DNA of 64,000 nt from Kitasatospora sp044457565 (GCF_044457565.1 NZ_JBITGZ010000033.1:8716-72715), one strand, 5' to 3'; counted from the stretch's first letter, positions 7,770-17,085 are shown. The notes: a model not told the origin generated them from the letters alone. Made by a program: numbers and translations.

Positions 7770-9953
7770 TCAGGATCCGGCGGTGAGCCGGCTGGTGGAC
7801 GCCGCGGCGTCCTTGAGGGCCAGCGCGGGCAGCAGGACGGGACGGGCGCCGCCCGCCACCGCCGGGGCCGGCGTCGTGGCGGCGTTCCACTGCGGCACGG
7901 CGGTGCCGCCCGCCCCGGGCTTGCGCACCTGCACGGCGCCGGCCTCGCCCGCCCGGCGCAGCACGATGCTCTTCGGCGCCGACGACTGCGGGTCGAGCCA
8001 GAGCTCGCTGCCGGCCGGGCCGGCGAACTCGCAGTCCAGCACCGCGATGTCGTCCGGCCGGCCCTCCTGGTCGGCCTGGAAGGCGATGCCGGCCCGGCGA
8101 TAGCCGGTCAGCCGGCAGCGGCTGAAGGTGACGCTCTCACCGGCGAGCTGGTGCCGGGCGGTGGCGACGGCGTAGTCCGACTGCCCGGCGGCGTCGATCA
8201 GCAGGCCGTCGAAGACCGTCCCCTTGTCGCGTCCCAGCGAGTGCAGGGCCACTCCCCCGGCGGCGTTGCCGTACAGCACGCTCGCGGTGTAGTCGAAGTC
8301 GTTGAGGTAGGCGCCGTGTTCGATGCCCCAGCCGCCGTTGTGGTAGCCGACGAACTGGGTGACCACGTGGTGGTGCTCGGCGTTGAGCCAGACGAAGATG
8401 CCGTCCTGCAGGTTGTTGTGGGCCAGGCAGCGCTCGAAGGTCCAGACGCCCTCGCTGGTCTCCGGCCACTCGTAGCCGGAGGCCCCGGTCGCGCCCTGGA
8501 CGCCGACCGCGACGCAGTCCACCGCCCGGCCGCCGCTGCCGGCCCCGAGGCTGAAGCCCGTCAGCCGGTAGGCGCGGGGGGCGGGTTCGAAGACGGTGCG
8601 GGAGGCCACGCAGGACTCGTACGTGATGTCGTCGGAGGGGCCCTGCGGGGTGCGGGTGTCCAGCGGGCCGTCCCACCAGTAGGCGTCCTCCCAGGTGTCG
8701 TGGCTGACGCAGCTGCGGAAGGTGATGCCGTGGCTGCCGTGCGGGACGAAGGCGTGGTTGCCCGCGTCGCGGACCACCACGCCCTCGACGACCGTGCCCC
8801 GGCTGCTGTCGGCGAGCAGATGGAAGTGCAGGGCGTAGCGGCCGACGACGGGCGCGGTGACCGGGGTGGCGCCCTGCGGGCCCTGCCAGCTCTCGCGGGT
8901 GTCGGTGCGCGGGCCGAGCCAGCGCAGTGCCGCGTGCCGGACGTCGGGCGGGCGGGAGCTGGTCAGGTGGATGTGGGCCCGGCCGCCGGCCGTGCCCTCG
9001 ACGCGGACGTTGCGGGTCAGATTGAGCACCTCGGCGCCGAGGGTGACGCCGCCTCCGGTGGCCACCCGGGGGTGGGCGTGGGCGAGCGGCACGTCCAGCG
9101 TGACGGTGTTTCCACTGACGGTCCTGATGGTGCGCAGGTCGTAGGAGGTGGAGAAGTCCGCCTCGCTCGGGGCGGCGGTGGGGGTGACTGCGAGTTCGTC
9201 GCCGGGCTGCCAGCCGGCCGGGGCGGCGGCCAGCTCGATGGTGGTGTCCCCCGCCTTCAGCGCGGCGGCGGCGCGGACCCAGGCGGCACGGGGGGCACCG
9301 TCGAGGCGCAGGTAGCCGGCGCCGGTGACCCAGAGGCCGGTGTCGGTGTCCAGGACGCTCATGCCGTCGCCCTTGAAGCGGCGCTCGTCGACGGCGGGGA
9401 AGCGCAGGGTGTGGGTGGCGGTGCCGGCGGGGGCGAGCGCGAGCGCGCCGCGGACCTCGACGTTGCCCGCCGAGCTCAGGGTGAGCGTGCGGTCGGAGGC
9501 GAAGACCAGCACGCCTGATGGTTCGATGACGATTGATCCGATTTCCAGGTCAATGTCCAGAATGACCCGGTCTGCGATGCGAACCGCGCTGCGCGGACCC
9601 GGCACCGAGCCACCCCAGCCGGCCGGATCGGACCACCGGCGCCCACTCTCGTCCACCGCGGGCGGCGACTGCCCCGCCGCCGGCGGCGGGCCGCCGTGGG
9701 TGTGCCCGGGGTCCGCGCCGGGGTGCCCGGAGCCGGCGGCGGGGGGTCCGACTGATGGTTCGTGGGCGTCGCGCCCGCTCAGCGAACGGCGTAGCAGCTC
9801 CTCGCCGGAGACCGCCGCCAGGGCGCTACCGACGGCCAGCCAGCGGATCATCGTCCGCCGTCGCAGCGGCCGGCCCGCACCGGCCCCGGCGACAGGGCCA
9901 TTGGTCCCGCCGGCCGGCCCGCCCCCGGTGTTCCGCTCGTCACTCGCGACCAT
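7770..9953 (-). CDS. Tat-exported G8-domain / parallel beta-helix protein
   Basis: About 727 residues. The N-terminus carries a twin-arginine signal, RRRTMIRWLA (31-40), followed by a hydrophobic stretch. After a Pro/Gly/His-rich linker comes a G8-like region (about 105-230) beginning WSDPAGWGGSVPG with IEPSGVLVFASD. The rest is a long right-handed beta-helix with repeated short strands such as VVEGVVVRDAGNHAFVPHGSHGITFRSC and FERCLAHNNLQDGIFVW. Such proteins are secreted and bind or cleave polysaccharides, but I see no defined catalytic site. The ATG at 9953 follows a GGGGGGAGGG site; an upstream ATG at 10007 would push the signal to residue 49. Expected location is outside the cell. Confidence 0.75.
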   Translation of the reverse strand: MVASDERNTGGGPAGGTNGPVAGAGAGRPLRRRTMIRWLAVGSALAAVSGEELLRRSLSGRDAHEPSVGPPAAGSGHPGADPGHTHGGPPPAAGQSPPAVDESGRRWSDPAGWGGSVPGPRSAVRIADRVILDIDLEIGSIVIEPSGVLVFASDRTLTLSSAGNVEVRGALALAPAGTATHTLRFPAVDERRFKGDGMSVLDTDTGLWVTGAGYLRLDGAPRAAWVRAAAALKAGDTTIELAAAPAGWQPGDELAVTPTAAPSEADFSTSYDLRTIRTVSGNTVTLDVPLAHAHPRVATGGGVTLGAEVLNLTRNVRVEGTAGGRAHIHLTSSRPPDVRHAALRWLGPRTDTRESWQGPQGATPVTAPVVGRYALHFHLLADSSRGTVVEGVVVRDAGNHAFVPHGSHGITFRSCVSHDTWEDAYWWDGPLDTRTPQGPSDDITYESCVASRTVFEPAPRAYRLTGFSLGAGSGGRAVDCVAVGVQGATGASGYEWPETSEGVWTFERCLAHNNLQDGIFVWLNAEHHHVVTQFVGYHNGGWGIEHGAYLNDFDYTASVLYGNAAGGVALHSLGRDKGTVFDGLLIDAAGQSDYAVATARHQLAGESVTFSRCRLTGYRRAGIAFQADQEGRPDDIAVLDCEFAGPAGSELWLDPQSSAPKSIVLRRAGEAGAVQVRKPGAGGTAVPQWNAATTPAPAVAGGARPVLLPALALKDAAASTSRLTAGS

Positions 9954-10180
9954 GGCCTCGTAGCCCTCCCCCCAGACGGCTGCGTCATGCGCTGACTCCT
10001 GAAGCATAGGCAGATCTCGCCGACCGCAAGGGGCTTGTTGGAAACCGCCCGTTTCTGATCATGTCGGACACTCTGTCGCGATCTTGCGGAGGCCTCGTGA
10101 GCAAGCTCACACATGTTTGCAGTTTGAACTTAAGTCTGCTTAACGTGCTGCCGCTCGTGGTCACACGGGCCCAGTTCACC
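9954..10180. other. Divergent promoter region, G8 protein / riboswitch
   Basis: An AT-richer gap holding the promoters of the G8 gene (leftward) and of the riboswitch-led rpf gene (rightward). Sequence around 10110-10142 (TTTGCAGTTTGAACTTAAG-like) is the most AT-rich and most likely contains the rightward promoter. I see no clear operator. Confidence 0.4.
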
Positions 10181-10360
10181 CGCAACGCCGAGGCCTGCCG
10201 TCGGGTGCGCTGGCAGCGCGAAAACGCACCACGGCAGGCGCGGGGGACCCAGGTAAGCCGCCCCGGACCGGTCCCACACCGGTTCAGGGCTAGGGGTGAA
10301 GCCGTGCTCAGTACGGCCGGGCAACTCCAGCCCGAATCCGACAGCTCACCTCGCAGGCGT
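10181..10360 (+). ncRNA. ydaO/yuaA-type c-di-AMP riboswitch
   Basis: Conserved blocks of this class appear in order: CGCAACGCCGAGGCCTGCCG at 10181, GCGGGGGACCCAGGTA (about 10238), GGGGTGAAGCCG (about 10294), CCCGAATCCGACAGCTCACC (10331-10350) and the closing CTCGCAGGCG (10351-10359). The element ends some 20 bases before the start codon of an Rpf-type cell-wall hydrolase, the classic actinobacterial target. In this class c-di-AMP binding turns expression off. Its presence means the hydrolase is tied to c-di-AMP levels, as known for rpfA of S. coelicolor. Confidence 0.93.
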
Positions 10361-10379
10361 GGGAGAGGAACGCTTCTTC

Positions 10380-11567
10380 ATGCTGCCCACCAACGGCACC
10401 CGTCTGTCCAGCCGCACCCGCCGCCTGATCGCCGCCGTCGGCGTGGCAGGCGTCGGCCTCTCGATCCCCTGCCTCGCCTCCGGCACCGCCTCCGCCGCTT
10501 CCGTCGCCACCTGGGACAAGGTCGCCCAGTGCGAGAGCGGCGGCAACTGGGCCATCAACACCGGTAACGGCTTCTACGGCGGCCTCCAGTTCACCTCCAG
10601 CACCTGGGCCGCCTTCGGTGGCACCGCGTACGCCTCGCAGGCCAACCTGGCCACCAAGGCGCAGCAGATCACCATCGCCGAGAAGGTGCTCGCCGAGCAG
10701 GGCCCCGGCGCCTGGCCCGTCTGCTCCGTGCAGGCCGGTCTGACCAAGGGCGGCCCCGCGCCCGTCCTGGACACCACCGCTCCGGCAGCTCCGGCCGCTC
10801 CGGCCGCCCCCGCCGCCAAGGCCCCGGCCCCGGCCGCCCCGGCCGCCAAGGCCCCGGCCGCCCCCGCCAAGAGCGACCAGGGCACCGGCAAGTCCTGGTC
10901 GCAGCAGCACGGTGCGCACGCCTCCAGCTACACCGTGATCGCCGGCGACTGGCTCTCCTCCATCGCCGACAAGGAGAACGTGCAGGGCGGCTGGGAGCGC
11001 CTGTACGAGCTCAACAAGTCCGTCCTGACCGACGGCCCGAACGTCATCTACCCGGGCCAGCACCTGTCCCTCGGTGACGACAAGGCCGACGCGGAGCACT
11101 TCGACTGGTTCAACCGCTCCGCCGCCCCCGCCGCCAAGGCCGAGACCAAGCCGGCCGCCGCCACCGCCACCAAGGCCGCCGCGACCACCTCGGCCCAGAC
11201 CGCGACCGGCAGCAAGGCCGCCGCGGTCTCCTTCGCGCAGTCGAAGGTCGGCCAGGCGTACATCTACGGCGGCACCGGCAACGGCGGCTGGGACTGCTCC
11301 GGTCTGACCCAGGCCGCGCTGCGTGCCGCCGGGATCTCCATCCCGCGCGTCGCCGCCGACCAGGCCGCCGCCAGCACCCACGTGTCGCTGGACAAGCTGC
11401 AGCCGGGCGACCTGCTGTTCTGGTCCAACAACGGCAGCGACTCGGGCGTCTACCACGTCGCGATCTACACCGGCAACGGCAGCTACGTCGAGGCCGCCAA
11501 CCCGAGTGCGGGCGTCAGGGTCGAGACCATCGCCAACTGGGCCCCGGACTTCGCCGGCCGGGTCTGA
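10380..11567 (+). CDS. Rpf transglycosylase-LysM-NlpC/P60 secreted cell-wall hydrolase
   Basis: A 395-residue secreted protein. Residues 1-40 form a Sec signal ending GTASAA. Residues 41-118 are an Rpf domain (TWDKVAQCESGGNWAINTGN) with catalytic Glu52. An Ala/Pro/Lys linker (about 130-165) leads to a LysM domain (about 180-232, YTVIAGDWLSSIA...YPGQHLSL). A second linker precedes an NlpC/P60 domain (about 280-395) with the Cys in GGWDCSGLTQAAL and the His in YHVAIYTG. It should cleave both glycan strands and stem peptides of peptidoglycan during germination or growth. GGGAGAGGAA precedes the ATG, and a c-di-AMP riboswitch precedes that. Confidence 0.93.
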   Translation: MLPTNGTRLSSRTRRLIAAVGVAGVGLSIPCLASGTASAASVATWDKVAQCESGGNWAINTGNGFYGGLQFTSSTWAAFGGTAYASQANLATKAQQITIAEKVLAEQGPGAWPVCSVQAGLTKGGPAPVLDTTAPAAPAAPAAPAAKAPAPAAPAAKAPAAPAKSDQGTGKSWSQQHGAHASSYTVIAGDWLSSIADKENVQGGWERLYELNKSVLTDGPNVIYPGQHLSLGDDKADAEHFDWFNRSAAPAAKAETKPAAATATKAAATTSAQTATGSKAAAVSFAQSKVGQAYIYGGTGNGGWDCSGLTQAALRAAGISIPRVAADQAAASTHVSLDKLQPGDLLFWSNNGSDSGVYHVAIYTGNGSYVEAANPSAGVRVETIANWAPDFAGRV

Positions 11568-11579
11568 TCCCAGCGGCGC

Positions 11580-11637
11580 GGTACGCCGCGGCCCCCGGGA
11601 GGAGTCTGCTCGCTCTCCCCGGGGGCCGCGGCGTACC
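11580..11637. terminator. Strong hairpin terminator (20-bp stem)
   Basis: The 20 bases at 11580-11599 are exactly complementary to 11618-11637. It starts 12 bp after the stop codon of the Rpf-type hydrolase. Confidence 0.9.
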
Positions 11638-11729
11638 CATCAACACCGGGCCGTACCGGTCCCACCGGGCCATGGTCAAACGCTGGACCTCCGGGCATGC
11701 TGCTGCTCAGCACCCGAGGAGGAGTCACC

Positions 11730-11930
11730 ATGGCCCAGGTCACCGTCACGCTCGACGCCAATCTCGCGATCGACGTGATGCTGCTCTCCGGTACCGCCAG
11801 CCCGCAGGACGCCATCGAGCTGATCGTCCGCGACTACCTGGCCAGGGGGCGGCGCACCGAGAGCCGCACCACCGAGGCCGCCGACGGGCAGCGCCTCGCC
11901 CAGGAGCAGCCGCCCGTCCAGGAGGGCTAG
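11730..11930 (+). CDS. Small hypothetical protein, RHH antitoxin-like
   Basis: A 66-residue protein from an ATG with an excellent ribosome site (GAGGAGGAG, 11716-11724). Its first half, VTVTLDANLAIDVMLLSG followed by DAIELIVRDYLARG, has the beta-strand plus two-helix spacing of ribbon-helix-helix proteins of the VapB/DUF2191 kind; the second half is polar and Gln/Glu-rich. No toxin gene adjoins it. The resemblance is weak and the role unknown, but codon use and the ribosome site support a real gene. Confidence 0.6.
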   Translation: MAQVTVTLDANLAIDVMLLSGTASPQDAIELIVRDYLARGRRTESRTTEAADGQRLAQEQPPVQEG

Positions 11931-12045
11931 GGCCGCTCCGACGATGCCCCGCGCGCGCCTGACCGACGCGCATGGCGGACGGGCCCTGGGAGGCCGCTTC
12001 CCGCGTCCCGTGCGGGCACGGGGCAGCGCGGCGCGCCCGGGCAGC

Positions 12046-12081
12046 GTGAAGGCCCCCGGAGGATCCTCCGGGGGCCTTCAC
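12046..12081. terminator. Perfect palindromic terminator
   Basis: The 36-bp stretch reads the same on both strands, giving GTGAAGGCCCCCGGAG and its complement with almost no loop. It lies 23 bp beyond the malR stop codon and ends the maltose operon; it can also end the small gene at 11730. Confidence 0.9.
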
Positions 12082-12103
12082 GGCTCGGCTCACGGCCTGG
12101 GGT

Positions 12104-13156
12104 TCACTCCCCGCGGCCCGGCCGGGCGCCGGTGGAGCCGCGCATCACCAGCTCCGGCTGGAACATGAACTCCCCGCGCTGCGCGGCGTTTCCGCCGACC
12201 TCCTCCAGCAGGGCGTCGACGGCGGCGATGGCCATCGCCTCGACCGGCTGGCGGATGGTGGTCAGCGGCGGCTCGGTGAAGGCGATCAGCGGCGAGTCGT
12301 CGAAGCCGACCACCGAGACGTCCTGCGGCACCGACAGGCCCCGCTGGCGCACCGCCCGGATCGCGCCGAGCGCCATCATGTCGCTGCCGCAGACGATCGC
12401 CGTGCAGCCCTTGTCCAGCAGTGCGCCGGCAGCCGCGTGGCCGCCCTCGACGCTGAACAGGGTGTGGTGGACCATGGCCTCGGCCTGCTCCTGTGTGAGG
12501 CCGAGCAGTTCCTTCGTGGCGGCGGTGAAACCCTCGACCTTGCGCAGCACCGGAACGTAGCGCCTGGGCCCTATGGCCAGGCCGATCTGCTCGTGGCCCA
12601 GTTCGACCAGGTGCTGGACGGCCATCCACATCGCAGAGCGGTCGTCCGGCGAGATGAACGGGGCGGAGAACCGCTCGCTGTAGCCGTTGATCAGGACGAA
12701 CGGGACCTGCCGGCCGGTGAGTTTGGCGTACCGGTCGTGGTCGGCGGTGGTGTCCGCGTGCAGACCCGAGACGAAGACGATGCCGGCGACACCGCGCTCG
12801 ACCAGCATCTCCACCAGTTCGTCCTCGGTGGCGCCACCCGGGGTCTGGGTGCAGAGCACCGGCGTGAAGCCGTGCCGGCTGAGCACCTGCTCGATGACCT
12901 GCGCGAGGGCCGGGAAGATGGGGTTGCTCAGCTCCGGGGTGATCAGCCCGATCAGGCCGGCGCTGCGCTGGCGCAGCCGGGTGGGGCGCTCGTAGCCGAG
13001 CACGTCCAGCGCCGCCAGCACGGTCTGCCGGGTGGTGGCGGAGACGCCCGCCTTGCCGTTGAGTACGCGGGAGACGGTGGCTTCGCTGACCCCCGCCTGC
13101 GCCGCGATGTCTGAGAGTCGCGCCGTAGTCACGATCCCAGAGCCTATTGCAACCAT
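12104..13156 (-). CDS. malR: MalR, LacI/GalR family repressor of maltose genes
   Basis: A 350-residue LacI-type repressor. The HTH and hinge are TTARLSDIAAQAGVSEATVSRVLNG (about 9-33) and TVLAALDVLGYERP; the rest is a periplasmic-binding-like effector domain with GLITPELSNPIFP and the closing VVGFDDSPLIAFTEPPLTTIRQP. It is the last gene of the malEFG-aglA transcript: its ATG at 13156 lies one base after the aglA stop (TGACATG). A GTG at 13132 giving a shorter N-terminus is also possible. In S. coelicolor and S. lividans malR is known as the repressor of malEFG and is divergent from malE; here it is downstream and co-directional, so it should repress its own synthesis. Confidence 0.92.
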   Translation of the reverse strand: MVAIGSGIVTTARLSDIAAQAGVSEATVSRVLNGKAGVSATTRQTVLAALDVLGYERPTRLRQRSAGLIGLITPELSNPIFPALAQVIEQVLSRHGFTPVLCTQTPGGATEDELVEMLVERGVAGIVFVSGLHADTTADHDRYAKLTGRQVPFVLINGYSERFSAPFISPDDRSAMWMAVQHLVELGHEQIGLAIGPRRYVPVLRKVEGFTAATKELLGLTQEQAEAMVHHTLFSVEGGHAAAGALLDKGCTAIVCGSDMMALGAIRAVRQRGLSVPQDVSVVGFDDSPLIAFTEPPLTTIRQPVEAMAIAAVDALLEEVGGNAAQRGEFMFQPELVMRGSTGARPGRGE

Positions 13157-13157
13157 G

Positions 13158-14903
13158 TCAGACCGCCCACCAGCTGGTGCTGTCCGCCGCCAGGACCGTC
13201 CATCCGTCCACCGCACCGTCCTTAGGCTCGCTCGTGCCGACGGCGTCGGCGGAGGAGAGCATGATACGGCCCGGCGTCGCGATCCGGACCGGCTCGGCGG
13301 AGGCGTTCACGGTGCAGACGAAGGAGCCCTCGGCGCTGTCACGACGGAAGACGAGCGTGCCCTCGGGGGAGTCCAGCCAGGTCACCTCGGTGCCGGCGCC
13401 GAGCGCGGGGTGCTCGCGGCGGACCGCCAGGGCGCTGCGGTAGAGCTCCAGCGTGGAGGTCGGGTCGCCGCTCTGCACCTCGACGCTCAGCTCGGCCCAG
13501 GAGGCGGGCTGCGGCAGCCAGCTGGGGCCGCCCGGGGTGGGGCCGAAGCCGTACGGGGCCTCGGTGCCGGACCACGGGATCGGGACCCGGCAGCCGTCGC
13601 GGAAGCCGTCCTGGCCGGCCTTGCGGAAGAACGACGGGTCCTGGCGGACCTCGTCGGGCAGGTCGGTGACGTCCGGCAGGCCGAGCTCCTCGCCCTGGTA
13701 GAGGTAGGCGGAGCCGGGCAGCGCGAGCATCAGCAGGCTGGCGGCGCGGGCCCGGCGCAGGCCGAGCTCGCGGTCGCCGGGGGTACGGATCTGGGTGCCG
13801 CCGGCCGGGTTGGCGAAGCGGGTGGCGTGCCGGGTGACGTCGTGGTTGGAGAGCACCCAGGTGCTGGGGGCGCCGACCGGGCGCATCGAGTCGAGCGACA
13901 CGTCGATGACCTCGCGCAGCTGCCCGGCGTCCCAGTGGGTGCCCAGGTACTGGAAGTTGAAGGCCTGGTGCAGCTCGTCGGGGCGGACGTAGTTGGCGGT
14001 ACGGGCCACCGTCGGGGTCCAGGCCTCGGCGACGCCGATCCGCTGGCCGGGGTACTCGTCGAGGATGCGGCGCCAGGTGCGGTAGATCTCGTGCACGCCG
14101 TCCTGGTCGAAGAACGGCATCACGTCGCTGCCGAGCAGCTTGAGCTGGTCGTGCGAGCCGAGGTCGGGCAGGCCGGGGGCCTTCACCATGCCGTGGGCGA
14201 CGTCGATCCGGAAGCCGTCGACGCCCATGTCGAGCCAGAAGCGCAGGATCGAGCGGAACTCGTCGGCGACGGCCGGGTTCTCCCAGTTGAAGTCGGGCTG
14301 CTCCGGGGCGAACAGGTGCAGGTACCAGTCGCCGGGGGTGCCGTCGGGGTTCTCGGTGCGGGTCCAGGCGGGGCCGCCGAAGATGGACTCCCAGTCGTTC
14401 GGCGGGAGTTCGCCGTTCTGGCCCTTGCCGGGAAGGAAGTGGTACCGCTCGCGCAGCGGGGAGCCGGGGCCCTCGCGCAGGGCCCGCTGGAACCACTCGT
14501 GGGCGTCCGAGGAGTGGTTGGGGACGAGGTCGACGATGATCCGCAGGCCCAGCTCGTGGGCGTCGCGGATCAGCGCGTCGGCGTCCAGCAGGGTGCCGAA
14601 CATCGGGTCGACGGCGCGGTAGTCGGCGACGTCGTACCCGGCGTCGGCCTGCGGGGACGCGTAGAAGGGGGAGAGCCAGACGGCGTCCACACCGAGGTCC
14701 CTGAGGTACGGCAGCCGGCTGCGGATGCCCGGCAGGTCGCCCATGCCGTCGCCGTTGGAGTCGGCGAAGCTACGGGGGTACACCTGGTAGATGACCGCTT
14801 CCCGCCACCAGCCTCTGGACTCACCGGCGTTCGCGACGGCCGTGGTGACGGCGGTGGGGGCGGCGGCGGTGGACCGGGAGGTGTCGGCCAGGTTCTGGGT
14901 CAT
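13158..14903 (-). CDS. aglA: AglA, GH13 alpha-glucosidase
   Basis: A 581-residue cytoplasmic alpha-glucosidase of GH13 subfamily oligo-1,6-glucosidase type, without a signal peptide. The four family regions are present: IIVDLVPNHSS (122-132), GFRIDVAHG with nucleophile Asp234 (230-238), GVAEAW with acid/base Glu293, and LSNHD with Asp355. It hydrolyses maltose and malto-oligosaccharides delivered by the upstream ABC transporter to glucose. It is the fourth gene of the operon, 95 bp after malG and one base before malR. Confidence 0.93.
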   Translation of the reverse strand: MTQNLADTSRSTAAAPTAVTTAVANAGESRGWWREAVIYQVYPRSFADSNGDGMGDLPGIRSRLPYLRDLGVDAVWLSPFYASPQADAGYDVADYRAVDPMFGTLLDADALIRDAHELGLRIIVDLVPNHSSDAHEWFQRALREGPGSPLRERYHFLPGKGQNGELPPNDWESIFGGPAWTRTENPDGTPGDWYLHLFAPEQPDFNWENPAVADEFRSILRFWLDMGVDGFRIDVAHGMVKAPGLPDLGSHDQLKLLGSDVMPFFDQDGVHEIYRTWRRILDEYPGQRIGVAEAWTPTVARTANYVRPDELHQAFNFQYLGTHWDAGQLREVIDVSLDSMRPVGAPSTWVLSNHDVTRHATRFANPAGGTQIRTPGDRELGLRRARAASLLMLALPGSAYLYQGEELGLPDVTDLPDEVRQDPSFFRKAGQDGFRDGCRVPIPWSGTEAPYGFGPTPGGPSWLPQPASWAELSVEVQSGDPTSTLELYRSALAVRREHPALGAGTEVTWLDSPEGTLVFRRDSAEGSFVCTVNASAEPVRIATPGRIMLSSADAVGTSEPKDGAVDGWTVLAADSTSWWAV

Positions 14904-14998
14904 GGACTGTCATCCCTTGGGGACTAGGTGTCGTCCCGGCCGCCGGGGTGTGGGCGGCCGGTGCGCGTCAGCAGGAAGAGAGGGGAACGGCGCTCGGA

Positions 14999-15910
14999 CT
15001 ACGACTTGGAGGCACCGGCCGTCAGGCCGGTGACCAGGTGGCGCTGCACCAGGTAGAAGAGCACCGAGGACGGGATCGCGATCAGTACGGCGGTCGCGGC
15101 CATCAGGTTCCACTGGGCGTCGTGCTCGCTGACGAAGGTCTGCAGGCCGACGGCCAGGGTGTAGTTGTCCGAGCTGAGCATGAAGGTGGAGGCGAAGGCC
15201 ACCTCGGCCCAGGCGGTGAGGAAGGAGTAGAACGCGGCGACCGCCAGGCCCGGGCGGGCCAGCGGCAGCACCAGCCGCCAGAAGGTGCCGAAGGGCGAGA
15301 GCCCGTCGACCCGGCCGGCCTCGTCGATCTCCACCGGGATGGTGTCGAAGTAGCCCTTGAGCAGCCAGGCGCAGTACGGGACGGTGGTGGTCGAGTAGAC
15401 CAGGACCAGCCCGAGGTAGCTGTCCAGCAGGCCGAGGGTGGAGAGGATCGTGTACATCGGCACGATCAGCACCGCGATCGGGAACATCTGGGTGACCAGC
15501 AGCGACCACATCAGCGGGCGGTGGCCGGGGAAGCGCATCCGGGAGACCGCGTAGCCGGTGGTCGCGGCGATCAGCACACCGAGCACGGTGGTGGCGCCGG
15601 AGACGATGAAGGCGTTGCCGAACCACCTCAGGAAGTCGGTGTCGAACAGCACCTTGTCGTAGTTCGACAGCGACATCTTGTCGAGGATGGCGCCGGGGTG
15701 GAGGTAGTCCGTCTTGTCGGGGCCGAGCGAGACGAAGACGATCCACAGCACCGGGAACAGCGCGATCAGGCTGGCGAGGATCAGTGCGCCGTGCGAGAGC
15801 GCCTTGGCCAGCGGGGCCTGCTCGCCGCGGCGGCGGACCTTGGCGGCCCGGGCGGCCGGGGCGCCGGCGCCCGCGGTGAGGACGGTCGGTCGGTCGGTGG
15901 TGGTGCTCAT
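14999..15910 (-). CDS. malG: MalG, maltose ABC transporter permease
   Basis: A 303-residue permease with six predicted helices after a 40-residue polar N-terminus. The EAA loop, which contacts the ATPase, is EIDEAGRVDGLSPFGTFWRLVLPLARPG near residue 205. It pairs with MalF to form the membrane channel of a maltose/maltodextrin importer. It lies 39 bp downstream of malF. No ATPase gene is in the operon; in Streptomyces the shared ATPase MsiK is encoded elsewhere. Confidence 0.93.
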   Translation of the reverse strand: MSTTTDRPTVLTAGAGAPAARAAKVRRRGEQAPLAKALSHGALILASLIALFPVLWIVFVSLGPDKTDYLHPGAILDKMSLSNYDKVLFDTDFLRWFGNAFIVSGATTVLGVLIAATTGYAVSRMRFPGHRPLMWSLLVTQMFPIAVLIVPMYTILSTLGLLDSYLGLVLVYSTTTVPYCAWLLKGYFDTIPVEIDEAGRVDGLSPFGTFWRLVLPLARPGLAVAAFYSFLTAWAEVAFASTFMLSSDNYTLAVGLQTFVSEHDAQWNLMAATAVLIAIPSSVLFYLVQRHLVTGLTAGASKS

Positions 15911-15949
15911 CGGGTTACCTGCCTTCTTGGTCGCTGGGGTGCGGGGGCG

Positions 15950-16951
15950 TCAGCCGTTGGCCTGCTCGTTGCGGGCGAGCCAGCGACGGTAGAAGGCGGT
16001 GAAGACGATCAGGATGGAGAGCAGGATGACGCCGTAGGCCGCGGACTGGGCGTAGTCGCGGGGCTGCTGGCCGAAGCCGAGCCGGTAGGCCCAGGTGACG
16101 AGCAGCTGGGCGTCGGGCGCGCCGTTGCCGAAGAGCAGGAAGATGACGGCGAACTGGTTGAAGGTCCAGATCACGCCGAGCAGGACGACGGTGCTGGAGA
16201 CGGTCCGCAGACCCGGCAGGGTGACGTGCCGGAAGCGCTGCCAGGCGGTGGCGCCGTCCATCTCGGCGGCCTCGTACAGCTCGGCCGGGATCGACTGCAG
16301 GCCGCCGAGCAGCGAGATCATCATGAACGGCACGCCGACCCAGGTGTTGACCAGGACGGCGGCGGCCTTCTGGCCCAGCGGGTCGTCCAGCCAGCCGGGC
16401 TCGGGCAGGTGGAGGGTGTGGAGCAGGCTGTTGACGGCGCCGCCGTCGGAGAGCATCAGCCGCCAGGAGAAGACCGTCACGAAGGTGGGTACGGCCCAGG
16501 GCAGGATCAGCAGCAGGCGGTAGAGGCCGCGCCCGCGCAGCTTCTGGTTGAGCAGCAGGGCCAGGCCCAGGCCCAGGCTGTAGTGCAGGCAGACGCAGAG
16601 CACCGTCCAGGCGATCGTCCAGACGAAGTGCGACCAGAAGCGGTCGTACGAGCCGGGGCCCCACAGGATGTCGGCGTAGTTGTCCAGGCCGACGAAGTTG
16701 TAACTGGCGGGGATCGAGTTGACCCCGATCTTGCGCGCCGAGTTGAGGCTGGTCGCGTCGGTGAGGGTGAGCCAGACGCCCTCGCAGAGCGGGTAGATCA
16801 CCAGGACGCCGAGCACCAGGACGACCGGCGCGATCATCGCGTACGCGTACCAGTGCTTGCTGTACGAGAGCTTGAGGCGCTGCACGAGGCCGGGACGCGG
16901 TTCGCGCTCACGGCTGCCCTTGCCGGTTGCGCCCTGCACGGCGACTGCCAT
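15950..16951 (-). CDS. malF: MalF, maltose ABC transporter permease
   Basis: A 333-residue permease with the long periplasmic-side loop after helix 1 that is usual for sugar-importer MalF-type subunits, and the EAA motif ELYEAAEMDGATAWQRFRHVTLPG near residue 235. The ATG at 16951 begins MAVAVQGATGKGS; a longer open frame upstream runs through the malE-malF gap and is not used. It forms the channel with MalG. A stem-loop in the 134-bp gap after malE probably lowers its level relative to the binding protein. Confidence 0.93.
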   Translation of the reverse strand: MAVAVQGATGKGSREREPRPGLVQRLKLSYSKHWYAYAMIAPVVLVLGVLVIYPLCEGVWLTLTDATSLNSARKIGVNSIPASYNFVGLDNYADILWGPGSYDRFWSHFVWTIAWTVLCVCLHYSLGLGLALLLNQKLRGRGLYRLLLILPWAVPTFVTVFSWRLMLSDGGAVNSLLHTLHLPEPGWLDDPLGQKAAAVLVNTWVGVPFMMISLLGGLQSIPAELYEAAEMDGATAWQRFRHVTLPGLRTVSSTVVLLGVIWTFNQFAVIFLLFGNGAPDAQLLVTWAYRLGFGQQPRDYAQSAAYGVILLSILIVFTAFYRRWLARNEQANG

Positions 16952-17046
16952 TTGGTGACACCTTTTCGGGAGGTCCGCAGCCTCGCTACGGCGACTGCTG
17001 TTGGTACGGGGCGGCCGGGTGCCCTGGACCACGGCCGAGGGCCGCC

Positions 17047-17071
17047 CGGCCCACCGGGTCACGGTGGGCCG
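17047..17071 (-). terminator. Intercistronic stem-loop between malE and malF
   Basis: CGGCCCACCG (17047-17056) pairs with CGGTGGGCCG (17062-17071). A stem-loop after the binding-protein gene is common in importer operons and lets the binding protein be made in excess by partial termination or 3' protection. Confidence 0.7.
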
Positions 17072-17085
17072 AGCGGCTGCGGGTG

